Shown here: piece after piece, positions 8,342-16,665 of the stretch
Position numbering within the stretch: position 1 is the first letter of the stretch
Layout of the letters: every line of letters starts with the position of its first letter
Source: a bacterium
GTDB lineage: Bacteria > Pseudomonadota > Alphaproteobacteria > Ferrovibrionales > Ferrovibrionaceae
DNA length: 64,000 bases
Direction: 5' to 3'
Assembly (NCBI GenBank): GCA_022844005.1
Contig: JALHMN010000001.1
Location: forward strand, 1-64,000
The notes under the pieces: generated by a model
Told to the model about the DNA's origin: nothing
The model's input: the letters and a program-made list of their open reading frames with translations, nothing else
The model's database searches: none
Program-made: the position numbers and the translations under genes

Positions 8342-10621
8342 CTATTCGGCGGCCATGGCCGGCGTCGCCGCGTCGATCGCCGCCGACAGGCGGGGCGGGG
8401 ACATCGGCAGGTCGAGCATGCGCACGCCGGTGGCCCGGGCGATGGCGCTGCCGATCGCCGCCATCGGCGGGATGATCGGCACTTCGCCGACGCCGCGCAC
8501 GCCGTAGGGATGCGTGGGGTTCGGCACCTCGACCAGCACCGTCTCGATCATCGGCAGGTCGGAAGCGACCGGCATGCGGTAGTCGAGAAAGCCCGGATTC
8601 TGCAGCCGTCCCTGCTTGTCGTAGATATATTCCTCGTTCAGCGCCCAGCCGATGCCCTGCACGGCGCCGCCCTGCAGCTGGCCTTCCACGTAGGAAGGGT
8701 GGATCGCCGTGCCCACGTCCTGCACCGCGGTGTAGCGGTCGATCGTGACGATGCCGGTGTCCATGTCCACCTTCAGGTCGACGATATGGACGCCGAAGCC
8801 CGGGCCCGCGCCTTGCGCATTCAACTGCGCATGGCCGTTGATCGGGCCGCCCGTCCTGCTGGCGGAGGCCGCCAGCTTGGCCAGCGACAGCGGCTCGAAC
8901 TTGCCGACATTGGTGCTGGAGGGGCGTGCCTCGCCTTCTTCCCAGACCACGCCCTCGACATCGACTTCCCAGATCTTGGCCGCGCGGGCCTTCAGCTGGG
9001 AGATCGCATCGCGCGTCGCGTTGATGACCGCGAGGCCGGTTGCGAAGGTGACGCGGCTGCCGCCGGTGACGAAGTTGAAGCCGATGGAGGCGGTGTCGGC
9101 GACGATGGGCCGGACCTTGTTGTAGTCGATGCCGAGTTCCTCGGCGGCCATGAGCGCCAGCGAGGCGCGTGAACCGCCGATATCGGGGTTGCCGGAGATG
9201 ATGGTGACGGTGCCGTCCTCGCCCACCTGGGCGGCGGCCGAGGAATCCGCGCCGACGTTGAACCAGAAGCCGGCGGCGACGCCGCGCGCATGCCCGGGCT
9301 TCACCGGCGCCCGGTAGTGGGGCGAGTTCTTCGCCGCCTCCAGCGTCTCCACCAGGCCGATGACGCCGAAGGACGCGCCGTAATGGGTCTTGGTGCCCTG
9401 CTTCGCGGCGTTCTTCAGGCGCAGATCGATCGGGTCGATGCCGAGTTCCTGCGCCAGCATGTCGACCACGCTTTCGACCGCCCAGGCCGAGATCGGCGCC
9501 CCGGGCGCGCGATAGGCCGCGACCTTGGGCCGGTTCGAAACCACGTCGAAGCCGACGACGCGGATGTTGTCGATGTCATAGCAGGCAAGGCTGCACATGC
9601 AGGAGGGACCCACCGGGGAGCCGGCGAAGGCACCGGCCTGCAACGCCACGGTGACGTCGGCGGCGACGATGCTCCCGTCCTTCCTGGCGCCGAGCTTCAC
9701 CTTCACATGGCCGCCCGACGTGGGGCCGGAGGCGCGCATGACTTCCTCGCGGCTCATCACCATCTTCACCGGCCGGCCGGCCCGCTGGGACAGGCGGATG
9801 GCGAGGGGTTCCAGATAGACAACCGTCTTGCCGCCGAAGCCGCCGCCGATCTCGGAGGGTGTGACGCGCAACTGCGCGGTCTCGAGATCGAGGAGGCGGC
9901 AGCAGAAGCCGCGGACCTGGAAATGTCCCTGGGTGGTGGTCCAGAGCTGCACCTGGCCGTCCTCGGAGGCGGAGGCGAGGGCGGCGTGGGGCTCGATATA
10001 GCCCTGGTGGACCGGTTCGGTGGTGAATTCGCGCTCGATCACCACCTCGGCCTGCGCGAAGCCGGCATCGGCGTCGCCCTTGGCGAATTCCAGGCGCTTG
10101 GCGATGTTGGACGGCTTGTCCGGCGCGGGCTTCACGCCTTCGGTGCGCATATGCGCGTGCAGGACCGGCGCATTGTCCTTCATCGCCTCGCGCACGTCGA
10201 TCACATGCGGCAGGATTTCGTAGTCGACCTTGATGAGCGAGAGGGCCTCGGCGGCGACGGCGGCCGTGGTGGCGGCGACCGCGGCGACGGCATGGCCTTC
10301 GTAGAGGGCCTTTTCCTTGGCCATGATGTTGCGGGTGACGTCACGCAGGTTCACCTGCATTTCGCCGGCCGGCAGCAGCTGGTCGGGCTGTTCGGGGAAG
10401 TCGGCGCCGGTGACGATCGCCTTCACGCCCGGCAGCCTGGCCGCGGCGGTGGTGTCGATCGAGCGGATGTTCGCATGCGCATGCGGGCTGCGCAGCACCT
10501 TGCCGACCAGTTCGCCGGGCAGGTTGAAATCGGCCGCGAAACGTGCGCGGCCGGTGACCTTGTCGGCGCCGTCGGGGCGGTTCTGACGGGTGCCGACCCA
10601 CTTGTAGCGTTGTGCGCTCAT
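8342..10621 (-). CDS. Xanthine dehydrogenase-family molybdopterin-binding subunit
   Basis: 759-residue catalytic large subunit of a molybdenum hydroxylase. The start MSAQRYKWVGTRQNRPDG overlaps the end of the 2Fe-2S subunit gene by ATGA, which fixes it; the longer open frame upstream belongs to another reading frame of that gene. It has the GGGFGGKT molybdopterin motif, AYRAPGAP in the active-site loop and GVRGVGEVPIIPP near the C-terminus with the conserved catalytic Glu. The AYRAPG loop argues against carbon monoxide dehydrogenase, whose loop carries AYRCSFR with an active-site Cys. The likely substrate is a heterocycle, aldehyde or aromatic acyl-CoA. Confidence 0.93.
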   Translation of the reverse strand: MSAQRYKWVGTRQNRPDGADKVTGRARFAADFNLPGELVGKVLRSPHAHANIRSIDTTAAARLPGVKAIVTGADFPEQPDQLLPAGEMQVNLRDVTRNIMAKEKALYEGHAVAAVAATTAAVAAEALSLIKVDYEILPHVIDVREAMKDNAPVLHAHMRTEGVKPAPDKPSNIAKRLEFAKGDADAGFAQAEVVIEREFTTEPVHQGYIEPHAALASASEDGQVQLWTTTQGHFQVRGFCCRLLDLETAQLRVTPSEIGGGFGGKTVVYLEPLAIRLSQRAGRPVKMVMSREEVMRASGPTSGGHVKVKLGARKDGSIVAADVTVALQAGAFAGSPVGPSCMCSLACYDIDNIRVVGFDVVSNRPKVAAYRAPGAPISAWAVESVVDMLAQELGIDPIDLRLKNAAKQGTKTHYGASFGVIGLVETLEAAKNSPHYRAPVKPGHARGVAAGFWFNVGADSSAAAQVGEDGTVTIISGNPDIGGSRASLALMAAEELGIDYNKVRPIVADTASIGFNFVTGGSRVTFATGLAVINATRDAISQLKARAAKIWEVDVEGVVWEEGEARPSSTNVGKFEPLSLAKLAASASRTGGPINGHAQLNAQGAGPGFGVHIVDLKVDMDTGIVTIDRYTAVQDVGTAIHPSYVEGQLQGGAVQGIGWALNEEYIYDKQGRLQNPGFLDYRMPVASDLPMIETVLVEVPNPTHPYGVRGVGEVPIIPPMAAIGSAIARATGVRMLDLPMSPPRLSAAIDAATPAMAAE

Positions 10622-11100
10622 CGTGCCGTCTCCCTCTGATCGGCGGCCACGTCCATGACCGCGCGGATGATCTTGTCGTAGCCGGTGCAGCGGCAGAGAT
10701 TGCCGGCGAGGCCGAAGCGGACTTCGGTCTCGGTCGGGTTCGGGTTGCGATCGAGCAGCGCCTTGGCGGCGATCAGCACGCCCGGCGTGCAGACGCCGCA
10801 TTGAAGTGCGGCCATCTCGATGAACTTCTTCTGCAGCGGGTGCAGCTGGTCGCCGTGCGCCATTCCCTCGATGGTGAGGACGCGGCGGCCTTCGGCTTCC
10901 GCCCCCAGCATCAGGCAGGCACAGGTGAGGCGGTCGTCGACGATGACCGAGCAGGCGCCGCAATCGCCGGAGCCGCAGCCTTCCTTGGCGCCGGTGAGGC
11001 GCAGTTCGTCGCGCAGCACGTCCAGCAGCGTGTCGGTGGCGTTGCAGAGGAACTCGGTCGGCTCGCCGTTGACGGTGGTGGTGACGTGGATCTTCGACAT
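10618..11100 (-). CDS. Molybdenum hydroxylase 2Fe-2S subunit
   Basis: 160-residue iron-sulfur small subunit. The N-terminal plant-ferredoxin cluster is bound by CGSGDCGAC and a downstream Cys (CACLML region); the C-terminal cluster is bound by QCGVCTPG and CRCTGYDKI. It transfers electrons from the molybdenum centre to FAD. It overlaps the large-subunit gene by 4 nt and starts 2 nt after the FAD-subunit stop, so the three subunits are translationally coupled. The length is normal for the family. Confidence 0.95.
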   Translation of the reverse strand: MSKIHVTTTVNGEPTEFLCNATDTLLDVLRDELRLTGAKEGCGSGDCGACSVIVDDRLTCACLMLGAEAEGRRVLTIEGMAHGDQLHPLQKKFIEMAALQCGVCTPGVLIAAKALLDRNPNPTETEVRFGLAGNLCRCTGYDKIIRAVMDVAADQRETAR

Positions 11101-11102
11101 GG

Positions 11103-11969
11103 TCAGTGCTTCCCCGCGCGCTGGGCTGCGATGGCGACGGCACGCTTCAGGAGCACGCCTGCGATCTTGGTGCGATAGACGATGGTGCCTCGCTTGTCGT
11201 CGATCGGCTTGCAGGCGGCCCGGCAGGCCGCTGCCGCGGCTTCGAGCGAGGCGGGATCGAGCGTCGATCCGATCAGCGCCTTGGCCGCCGCTTCCACCAG
11301 CAGGACGGTGGGTGCGACGGCACCGAGCGCCACCCGGGCGGCAACGCAGTTGTGGCCTGAGAGCGTGAGGTTCACACCGCAACCCACCACGGCGATATCC
11401 ATCTCGGTGCGGGGAATGAGGCGGAGATAGGCGTCCCCCGACCCCTTCGGCCGCGCCGGCAGGGTGAGGGAGACGACGATCTCGCCCGGCGCCAGGCTCG
11501 TCCTGCCTGGACCGGCCGGGATCTGTTCCACCGGCACCGCGCGACGGCCGTTCGGCCCCTGCACCGTGGCGACGGCGCCCGCGGCGACCAGGGCGGGCAC
11601 GCTGTCGGCCGCCGGGGAGGCGTTGCAGAGGTTGCCGCCGGCCGAGGCGCGCCCCTGCACCTGTTTTGAGCCGATGAGGTTGATCGCCTCGACCACGCCG
11701 GGCCAGGCGGCCCGAAGCCCGGCGTGGTCGTGGATCTCCGCGCCGCTGACCGCCGCGCCGATGCGCCAGTCGCCGTCCTGCTGCACGATGCTCGTCATCT
11801 CGGCGATCCGCTTCACGTCGACGATCAGGCCCGGCACCTGCATGCCGGCGCGCATCTGCACCAGCAGATCGGTGCCGCCGGCGAGCACGCGGCCCTTGCC
11901 GCCGGATCCCGCCATGAGGCCGACGGCCTCGTCGACCGAGGTGGGGGCCCGGTATTCAGCTTGCATCAT
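11103..11969 (-). CDS. Molybdenum hydroxylase FAD-binding subunit
   Basis: 288-residue medium subunit of the xanthine dehydrogenase/CoxM family. FAD-contacting motifs AGGTDLLVQMRAG (residues about 31-43) and ASAGGNLCNASPAAD (about 111-125) are clear. Two adjacent ATGs are possible; a GGGAGGG sequence lies at suitable distance for either. It is the first of the M-S-L gene order. That order is shared with CO dehydrogenases, but the large subunit lacks the CO dehydrogenase loop. Confidence 0.94.
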   Translation of the reverse strand: MMQAEYRAPTSVDEAVGLMAGSGGKGRVLAGGTDLLVQMRAGMQVPGLIVDVKRIAEMTSIVQQDGDWRIGAAVSGAEIHDHAGLRAAWPGVVEAINLIGSKQVQGRASAGGNLCNASPAADSVPALVAAGAVATVQGPNGRRAVPVEQIPAGPGRTSLAPGEIVVSLTLPARPKGSGDAYLRLIPRTEMDIAVVGCGVNLTLSGHNCVAARVALGAVAPTVLLVEAAAKALIGSTLDPASLEAAAAACRAACKPIDDKRGTIVYRTKIAGVLLKRAVAIAAQRAGKH

Positions 11970-12116
11970 CGTCTCGCCCTCCCTGGCGATCGGGCATTGC
12001 CCGCGCCGTTCTTGCGCTGGCCGCCCCTGCCGGCGCCAGCGAGACCCGTTGCCGCCCAGTCTGGCGCAATCCGATGCCGATTCACAATTGCCGAGTTGGC
12101 CCGGTCGCCGCCGCGT

Positions 12117-12833
12117 TCAGGAAAAAGCCTCACCGAACAGATCCAGCATCGCCTTCCAGGAGCGGCGGTCGGCCACGGGATTGTAGGCGAGGGCCGGATT
12201 GCCGAGCTTGTCGGCATCCGGGTTGGTGAAACTGTGCACGGTGCCGCCATAGACTTGCACCTGCCAGTCCACCTTGGTCTGACGCATCTGTTCCTCGAAG
12301 GTGGCGATCTGGGCGGGCGTGATCATCGGGTCGTCGGCCCCGGTGCAGACCAGCACCTTGGCCTTGATGTTCCTGGAATCCTCCGGCTTCGGGCATTCCA
12401 GGCCGCCGTGGAAGCTGACGATCGCCGCGAGCGGGGCGCCGCTGCGCCCGAGTTCGATCGAGGTGGAGCCCCCGAAGCAGTAGCCGATGGCGGCGAGCTT
12501 CGCCTTATCGACATTGGCCTCGGCCGCCAGGGCATCCAGTGCCGCCCGGGCGCGGGTGCGCCACACGTTCACGTCGGCGCGGACCGTCCCCATCAGGCCG
12601 ATGGCGGCGGGCAGGTCGGACGCGGTGGCGCCGTTTCCATAGGGGTCGGCCGCCAGCGCCACATAGCCCAGGCCCGCGAGGCGGCGGGCGCGCTCCATAA
12701 CGTGCTCGCCGATGCCGAAGGCCTCGGGGAACAGCACCACGCCCGGGCGGGGGCCCGACTTCGTCTCGTCGAAGGCGAGGTAGCCTTTGCAGGTGGTTGC
12801 GCCGTCCTTGTACTCGAGCGTTCTCGTCTGCAT
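12117..12833 (-). CDS. Dienelactone hydrolase family protein
   Basis: 238-residue alpha/beta hydrolase. The nucleophile elbow IGYCFGGST uses Cys, as in dienelactone hydrolases; the acid is probably the Asp in CTGADDPMI and the base the His in GGTVHSF. It would open a lactone such as dienelactone or cleave a related ester. It is cytoplasmic with no signal peptide. It lies 147 nt upstream of the molybdenum-hydroxylase genes in the same orientation and may be part of the same catabolic set, but the gap allows a separate promoter. Confidence 0.9.
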   Translation of the reverse strand: MQTRTLEYKDGATTCKGYLAFDETKSGPRPGVVLFPEAFGIGEHVMERARRLAGLGYVALAADPYGNGATASDLPAAIGLMGTVRADVNVWRTRARAALDALAAEANVDKAKLAAIGYCFGGSTSIELGRSGAPLAAIVSFHGGLECPKPEDSRNIKAKVLVCTGADDPMITPAQIATFEEQMRQTKVDWQVQVYGGTVHSFTNPDADKLGNPALAYNPVADRRSWKAMLDLFGEAFS

Positions 12834-13272
12834 CGCCTGCTCTCCCCGTTGCGATCGAATGGCTTAGCGGCAGTTTAGTGAGCGGCAAGGGGCGGCGCCA
12901 GTTGAGAGCGTCGGGCGGACGCGCTGCGGGCCGTGCACGCCGTCGGTCGGGGGGCTCTGTTCATGCACCGCCTGGCCAATCCGCTTGTCTGCGGAGTGCT
13001 GGCACGTTGCCGCCTCATTCATTTGAGAGAGGCAGGCAATTTTACATGTCGCGCTCAATGCGTCTCGAAAAGGGCAGAGATCTTTCACTGGCGCAGTCCT
13101 TGCGTAAACGAACTGTAACCGTCAACCGGCAGATCGCGCGAAACGATAGACGTCGAGCGGGATTCTCGCCGCCTCCGGGTAACGGTGCGGTATAGGGTCA
13201 AAGTGGAGGACCATGACGGCGATGGGCGTCTCGATACTCCCTGTGCTTTCCGCGCGGGCCTGAGACTTCGGG
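12834..13272. other. 439-nt intergenic region before the cytochrome operon
   Basis: Holds the divergent promoters of the dienelactone hydrolase gene and the cytochrome operon. The part from about 13015 to 13120 is less G/C rich (CATTTGAGAGAGGC, GGCAATTTTACATG) and is a likely promoter zone. No FNR-type TTGAT-N4-ATCAA box was found. Near its right end is a short frame with a strong ribosome-binding site, listed separately. No RNA gene was recognised. Confidence 0.45.
13213..13263 (+). CDS. Possible 16-aa leader peptide before cytochrome gene
   Basis: ATG preceded by AGTGGAGG at ideal spacing, encoding MTAMGVSILPVLSARA and then TGA. It is in the same reading frame as the downstream cytochrome and stops 9 nt before its ATG, whose own ribosome-binding site is weak (ACTTCGGG). 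It could couple translation into the cytochrome, act as a leader, or be chance. No tandem regulatory codons are visible. Confidence 0.3.
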   Translation: MTAMGVSILPVLSARA

Positions 13273-15087
13273 ATGGGCATCCGGGCGGCGGGACTTTTCC
13301 TGCTGGGCATCCTTGCGTTCATCTCGATGCTTGTCGTCGCCCCGGGCAGCGAAGCCCAGACCCAGCCGTCGACCACCGCCGCGCCGGGAACCTTCCAGCA
13401 GGATCCCTCGGCGCATGGCGCGGGTGGCGACCCGCATGCCGCCGCCTTCGCCGAGACGCCGTTTCCCAGCGCCACCGTCTGCGCGACCTGCCACCCCAAG
13501 GTCTTCACCGAATGGGCGGCGTCGAACCACGCCTATGCGTCGATGTCGCCGATGTTCCACAAGTTCGAGCAGGCGGTGAACGACCTGACCAGCGGCACGA
13601 TGGGTTCGTTCTGTGTGCGCTGCCATCAGCAGATCGGCACCCAGATGGGCGAGCCGCGCGAGCAGCCGCTGTGGGAGCGCTCGGCCATCGCCCGCGAGGG
13701 CGTCACCTGCGTCACCTGCCATCGGGTCGACCAGCAGTTTGCCAAGGTGAATGGCGAGCGGAGCGTGCTGGCGGGCGATATCAGCCAGCCTGTCTATGGT
13801 GCCGGCACCGGTGCCGACAGCGGCCTCGAGGACGTGCTGGCGCAGAAGGATTTCTACCGCGTCGCCCGCACAGCCGGGGAAGAGGGCACGCGCATCCACC
13901 TCGGGACCATCAAGTTCGAGCAGATCTCCCGGTCGGAATTCTGCGTCTCCTGCCATCAGGTGCAGGTCAACCTGGGCATCAAGCTGGAGGTGGTCTGGGA
14001 ACAGTACCGCGCCTCTCCCGCCGCCGCCCGCGGGGTCACTTGCCAGGACTGCCACATGGGTCGCGTGCCGGGAGAGGCGAAGGGCTACGAGCGCTTCCCG
14101 ATCGCCATCGTCAATGGCCGCGTTGTCGGTGACGGGCAGGCCAAGCACTCGAACCACCTGTTTTTCGGGCCGGGCTATCCGATCGCCCATCCGGGCCTGT
14201 TCCCGTTCAATCAGCGCGCGCATCGCTGGTCGATCCAGGAATGGCTCTCGTTCAACTATCGGGCTCCATGGGGGGAGCCCGGCTGGGAAGACCGGATCGC
14301 CCGCGGCGAAGAAGCGGCGCCGGACTTCCCGACCGTGTGGCGCGAAAGGGCCGACCGCGTGGCCGCCCGCTTCATCATCGACCAGAACAAGGGCCTGCTG
14401 GAAGACAAGCGGCAATCGCGCCTGCAGGTGATGGAGAACGGCAGCAAGGTCGACGGGCCGTTCTTCGCCGACCCGCCGCAGGCCGGCCGGGCGCTCAAGT
14501 TCCGCTACCGGGTCACCAACAAGGACGACGGGCACAACCTGCCCTCGGGCTCGCTCGGCGCGCAGCCGGAGATCTGGTTCAACGTCGCGCTCACCGACCC
14601 CGACGGCAAGCGGGTCTGGGAGAGCGGCTATGTCGATGCCAACGGCGACATGGCCGATCTGCATTCCCTGGAAGTGGCCAAGGGACGGATTGCCCATGAC
14701 GACCAGCTCTTCAATCTGCAGACGAAATTCCTGACGACCAACGTCAAGGGGACCGACCGGGAGATGTACCTGCCGGTCAACTTCGATGTCGACCAGCTGC
14801 CGATGCTGCGGCCGGCGGGCCAGCCCACTTCGGTGCTGAACCACCCGCCCTTCGTGCGCATGGAAGGCCGCAGCCTGCCCCCGCTCGGCTGGCGCGACGC
14901 GAAGTACACGATCCCGGCCGAGTTCCTGCGGAAACCGGGTAAGTACATCCTGCAGAGCCGGCTGCGCAGCCGGGCCGAGCCGCTCTACTTCATGAAGTTC
15001 GTAGGCGCGACGAAGGACATGGAGCGGGCGATCAACGAATGGATGATCGACATCCATCCCTATGCCGTCGAGTTCGACGTTCGCTGA
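13273..15087 (+). CDS. Multiheme (5 CXXCH) cytochrome c, exported
   Basis: 604-residue c-type cytochrome. Signal peptide at residues 1-28 (hydrophobic core LFLLGILAFISMLVV, cleavage after SEA). Five CXXCH heme sites: C70-H74, C114-H118, C146-H150, C224-H228 and C257-H261, all in the first half, in a cytochrome c554-like arrangement. Extra His residues (KHSNHLFF) may be distal ligands. The C-terminal half (about 330-604) lacks heme sites and looks beta-rich. It is predicted periplasmic or surface-associated. The stop abuts the ATG of the outer-membrane barrel gene. An electron-transfer role is inferred; no enzyme activity can be assigned. Confidence 0.9.
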   Translation: MGIRAAGLFLLGILAFISMLVVAPGSEAQTQPSTTAAPGTFQQDPSAHGAGGDPHAAAFAETPFPSATVCATCHPKVFTEWAASNHAYASMSPMFHKFEQAVNDLTSGTMGSFCVRCHQQIGTQMGEPREQPLWERSAIAREGVTCVTCHRVDQQFAKVNGERSVLAGDISQPVYGAGTGADSGLEDVLAQKDFYRVARTAGEEGTRIHLGTIKFEQISRSEFCVSCHQVQVNLGIKLEVVWEQYRASPAAARGVTCQDCHMGRVPGEAKGYERFPIAIVNGRVVGDGQAKHSNHLFFGPGYPIAHPGLFPFNQRAHRWSIQEWLSFNYRAPWGEPGWEDRIARGEEAAPDFPTVWRERADRVAARFIIDQNKGLLEDKRQSRLQVMENGSKVDGPFFADPPQAGRALKFRYRVTNKDDGHNLPSGSLGAQPEIWFNVALTDPDGKRVWESGYVDANGDMADLHSLEVAKGRIAHDDQLFNLQTKFLTTNVKGTDREMYLPVNFDVDQLPMLRPAGQPTSVLNHPPFVRMEGRSLPPLGWRDAKYTIPAEFLRKPGKYILQSRLRSRAEPLYFMKFVGATKDMERAINEWMIDIHPYAVEFDVR

Positions 15088-16665
15088 ATGCTGTCAAGGT
15101 CCGGCCTGATCGCTCTCACAGCCTCGCTCGCCGGATTGCTGTTCGCCGAGGGGGCCCTGGCCCAGGCGCTTCGCCGCCCGGAAAGCGGGGCGCAGCCGAG
15201 CCCGCCGCCGCAGGAAGAGCATCATCACGACGATCCGCAGATGTCGCCGGAAGCCAAGCGTGTGCCGATCAATCCCGACCTTTTCGGTCGCGATCCGACC
15301 TATGAGGACCGATCTTACGATCCGAACGCGCAGTTCGAGATCTACGGCGGCAAGAAGCGGGTGGACAAGGTGCATCCGCTGCTGGAACTCGGCCAGCCGC
15401 TTTATGGCGAGGGGCCGCTCAACACCTCCTACAACATCATCGGTTCGAAGAACCTGGTTTCGCCCCAGCTCTACGTCTATGGCGACTTCCGCACCGTCGC
15501 CGCCTACAACGACAACGGGACCAAGGAGCTAGGCCAGATCGCGACCCGGCTCAATCTCGACATCGACCTGAAGCTGACCGCGACCGAACGCATTCACGCA
15601 CTGCTGCGCCCGCTGGACCGGAACGGCGACTTCACCCGCTACGAATTCGCCGGCCCCGACCGCAACCGCCGTGAGCCCGAGCGGTTGAAGCTGAACGGCA
15701 AGCCCGAAACGCTGTTCTTCGAAGGCGATCTCGGGGCCATCACCGCCGGCCTAAAGGACGAATACGTAAGCTGGGACCTGCCGTTCACCTTCGGCCTCAT
15801 TCCGCTGTTCTTCCAGAACGGTGTCTGGGTGGACGATGCCTTCCTGGGAGGCGCCTTCGCCATTCCGGCGAAGAGCGTGGCGGCGCTCGACATCTCCAAC
15901 ATGGACGTCACCTTCTTCGCCGGGGAGGGCAAGGTCTCGTCCGGCGCCATCCGCGACGGCGCCGGCAGGGTGGACGACGATGGCGCGACCATCTTCGGCG
16001 CCACCACCTTCATCGAGGCATTGGGCGGGTATATCGAGGCGGGCTACGGTTATACCCAGGACCGGCGGCCGGGCGTCGCCGATTTCAGTTACAACAACGC
16101 GACCGCCGCCTTCACCCGGCGCTATGGCGGCTGGCTCTCCAACAGCGTGCGGCTCATCTACAACTGGGGCCAGGAACCGCGCAACGCGGCGAAGACCGCC
16201 GACGGCTTCGTCCTCCTGGTTGAAAACTCCTTCGTCACCGCGCTGCCCTCGACGCTGGTCCCCTATGCGAATTTCTTCGTCGGCAGCGAGCGGCCGCAAT
16301 CGCTGCTGCGGGACGCCGGGGCAGGCGGCGTGCTGAAGAACACCGGCCTCAACTTCGAAACCGACAATCTGACCGGTTTCCCCAAGCTCGACGATTCCGC
16401 CAACGACACCTTGGGCGGCGCGATCGGCCTGCAGTACCTGTTCGACCTGAACCAGCAGATCGTGGTCGAGGCGGCGGCGCTGCAGGTGATCGGGGCCGAG
16501 AACAAGCCTGGTCGGCTCGCCCGGGGCGACCAGTACGCGATCGGCTTCCGCTACCAGATTCCGATCACAAATGCGTGGATCTTCCGGATGGACGGCATCT
16601 GGGGTTGGCTCGACGAGGCGCCCGACGTGCGTGGAGCCCGATTCGAAGTGCGGCGCAAGTTCTGA
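15088..16665 (+). CDS. Outer-membrane beta-barrel protein in cytochrome operon
   Basis: 525-residue protein with a signal peptide (cleavage after residue 25, GALA-Q). A short His/Asp-rich segment, EEHHHDDPQ, follows (about residues 47-55). The remainder alternates polar and hydrophobic residues in beta-strand fashion (for example QLYVYGDFRTVAAYN and YIEAGYGYTQD) and the last residue is Phe (FEVRRKF), the typical signature for barrel insertion. I do not recognise it as MtrB or PioB, which are longer, and it lacks an obvious CxxC. It is sandwiched without gaps between two multiheme cytochromes, suggesting a porin sheath for electron transfer or a substrate porin. Confidence 0.75.
   Translation: MLSRSGLIALTASLAGLLFAEGALAQALRRPESGAQPSPPPQEEHHHDDPQMSPEAKRVPINPDLFGRDPTYEDRSYDPNAQFEIYGGKKRVDKVHPLLELGQPLYGEGPLNTSYNIIGSKNLVSPQLYVYGDFRTVAAYNDNGTKELGQIATRLNLDIDLKLTATERIHALLRPLDRNGDFTRYEFAGPDRNRREPERLKLNGKPETLFFEGDLGAITAGLKDEYVSWDLPFTFGLIPLFFQNGVWVDDAFLGGAFAIPAKSVAALDISNMDVTFFAGEGKVSSGAIRDGAGRVDDDGATIFGATTFIEALGGYIEAGYGYTQDRRPGVADFSYNNATAAFTRRYGGWLSNSVRLIYNWGQEPRNAAKTADGFVLLVENSFVTALPSTLVPYANFFVGSERPQSLLRDAGAGGVLKNTGLNFETDNLTGFPKLDDSANDTLGGAIGLQYLFDLNQQIVVEAAALQVIGAENKPGRLARGDQYAIGFRYQIPITNAWIFRMDGIWGWLDEAPDVRGARFEVRRKF

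Noticed and set aside
8342-11143. Reading the molybdenum subunit as a single 933-residue protein
   Set aside because: The first 174 codons lie in the wrong frame of the 2Fe-2S subunit gene; the real start MSAQRYKW overlaps that gene by ATGA and matches family length.
8342-11969. Carbon monoxide dehydrogenase (coxMSL) because of the M-S-L gene order
   Set aside because: The large subunit has AYRAPG in the active-site loop and not the Cys-containing loop of CO dehydrogenase.
13261-13272. TGA readthrough or selenocysteine joining the leader frame to the cytochrome
   Set aside because: The leader does not look like part of the signal peptide, no SECIS-like structure was recognised, and the cytochrome ATG starts a perfect signal peptide by itself.
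13198-15057. Long minus-strand open frame (over 600 codons) across the first cytochrome gene
   Set aside because: It is antisense to a protein with a signal peptide and five CXXCH motifs; the composition is Arg/Gly/His-rich and typical of a shadow frame in high-G/C DNA.
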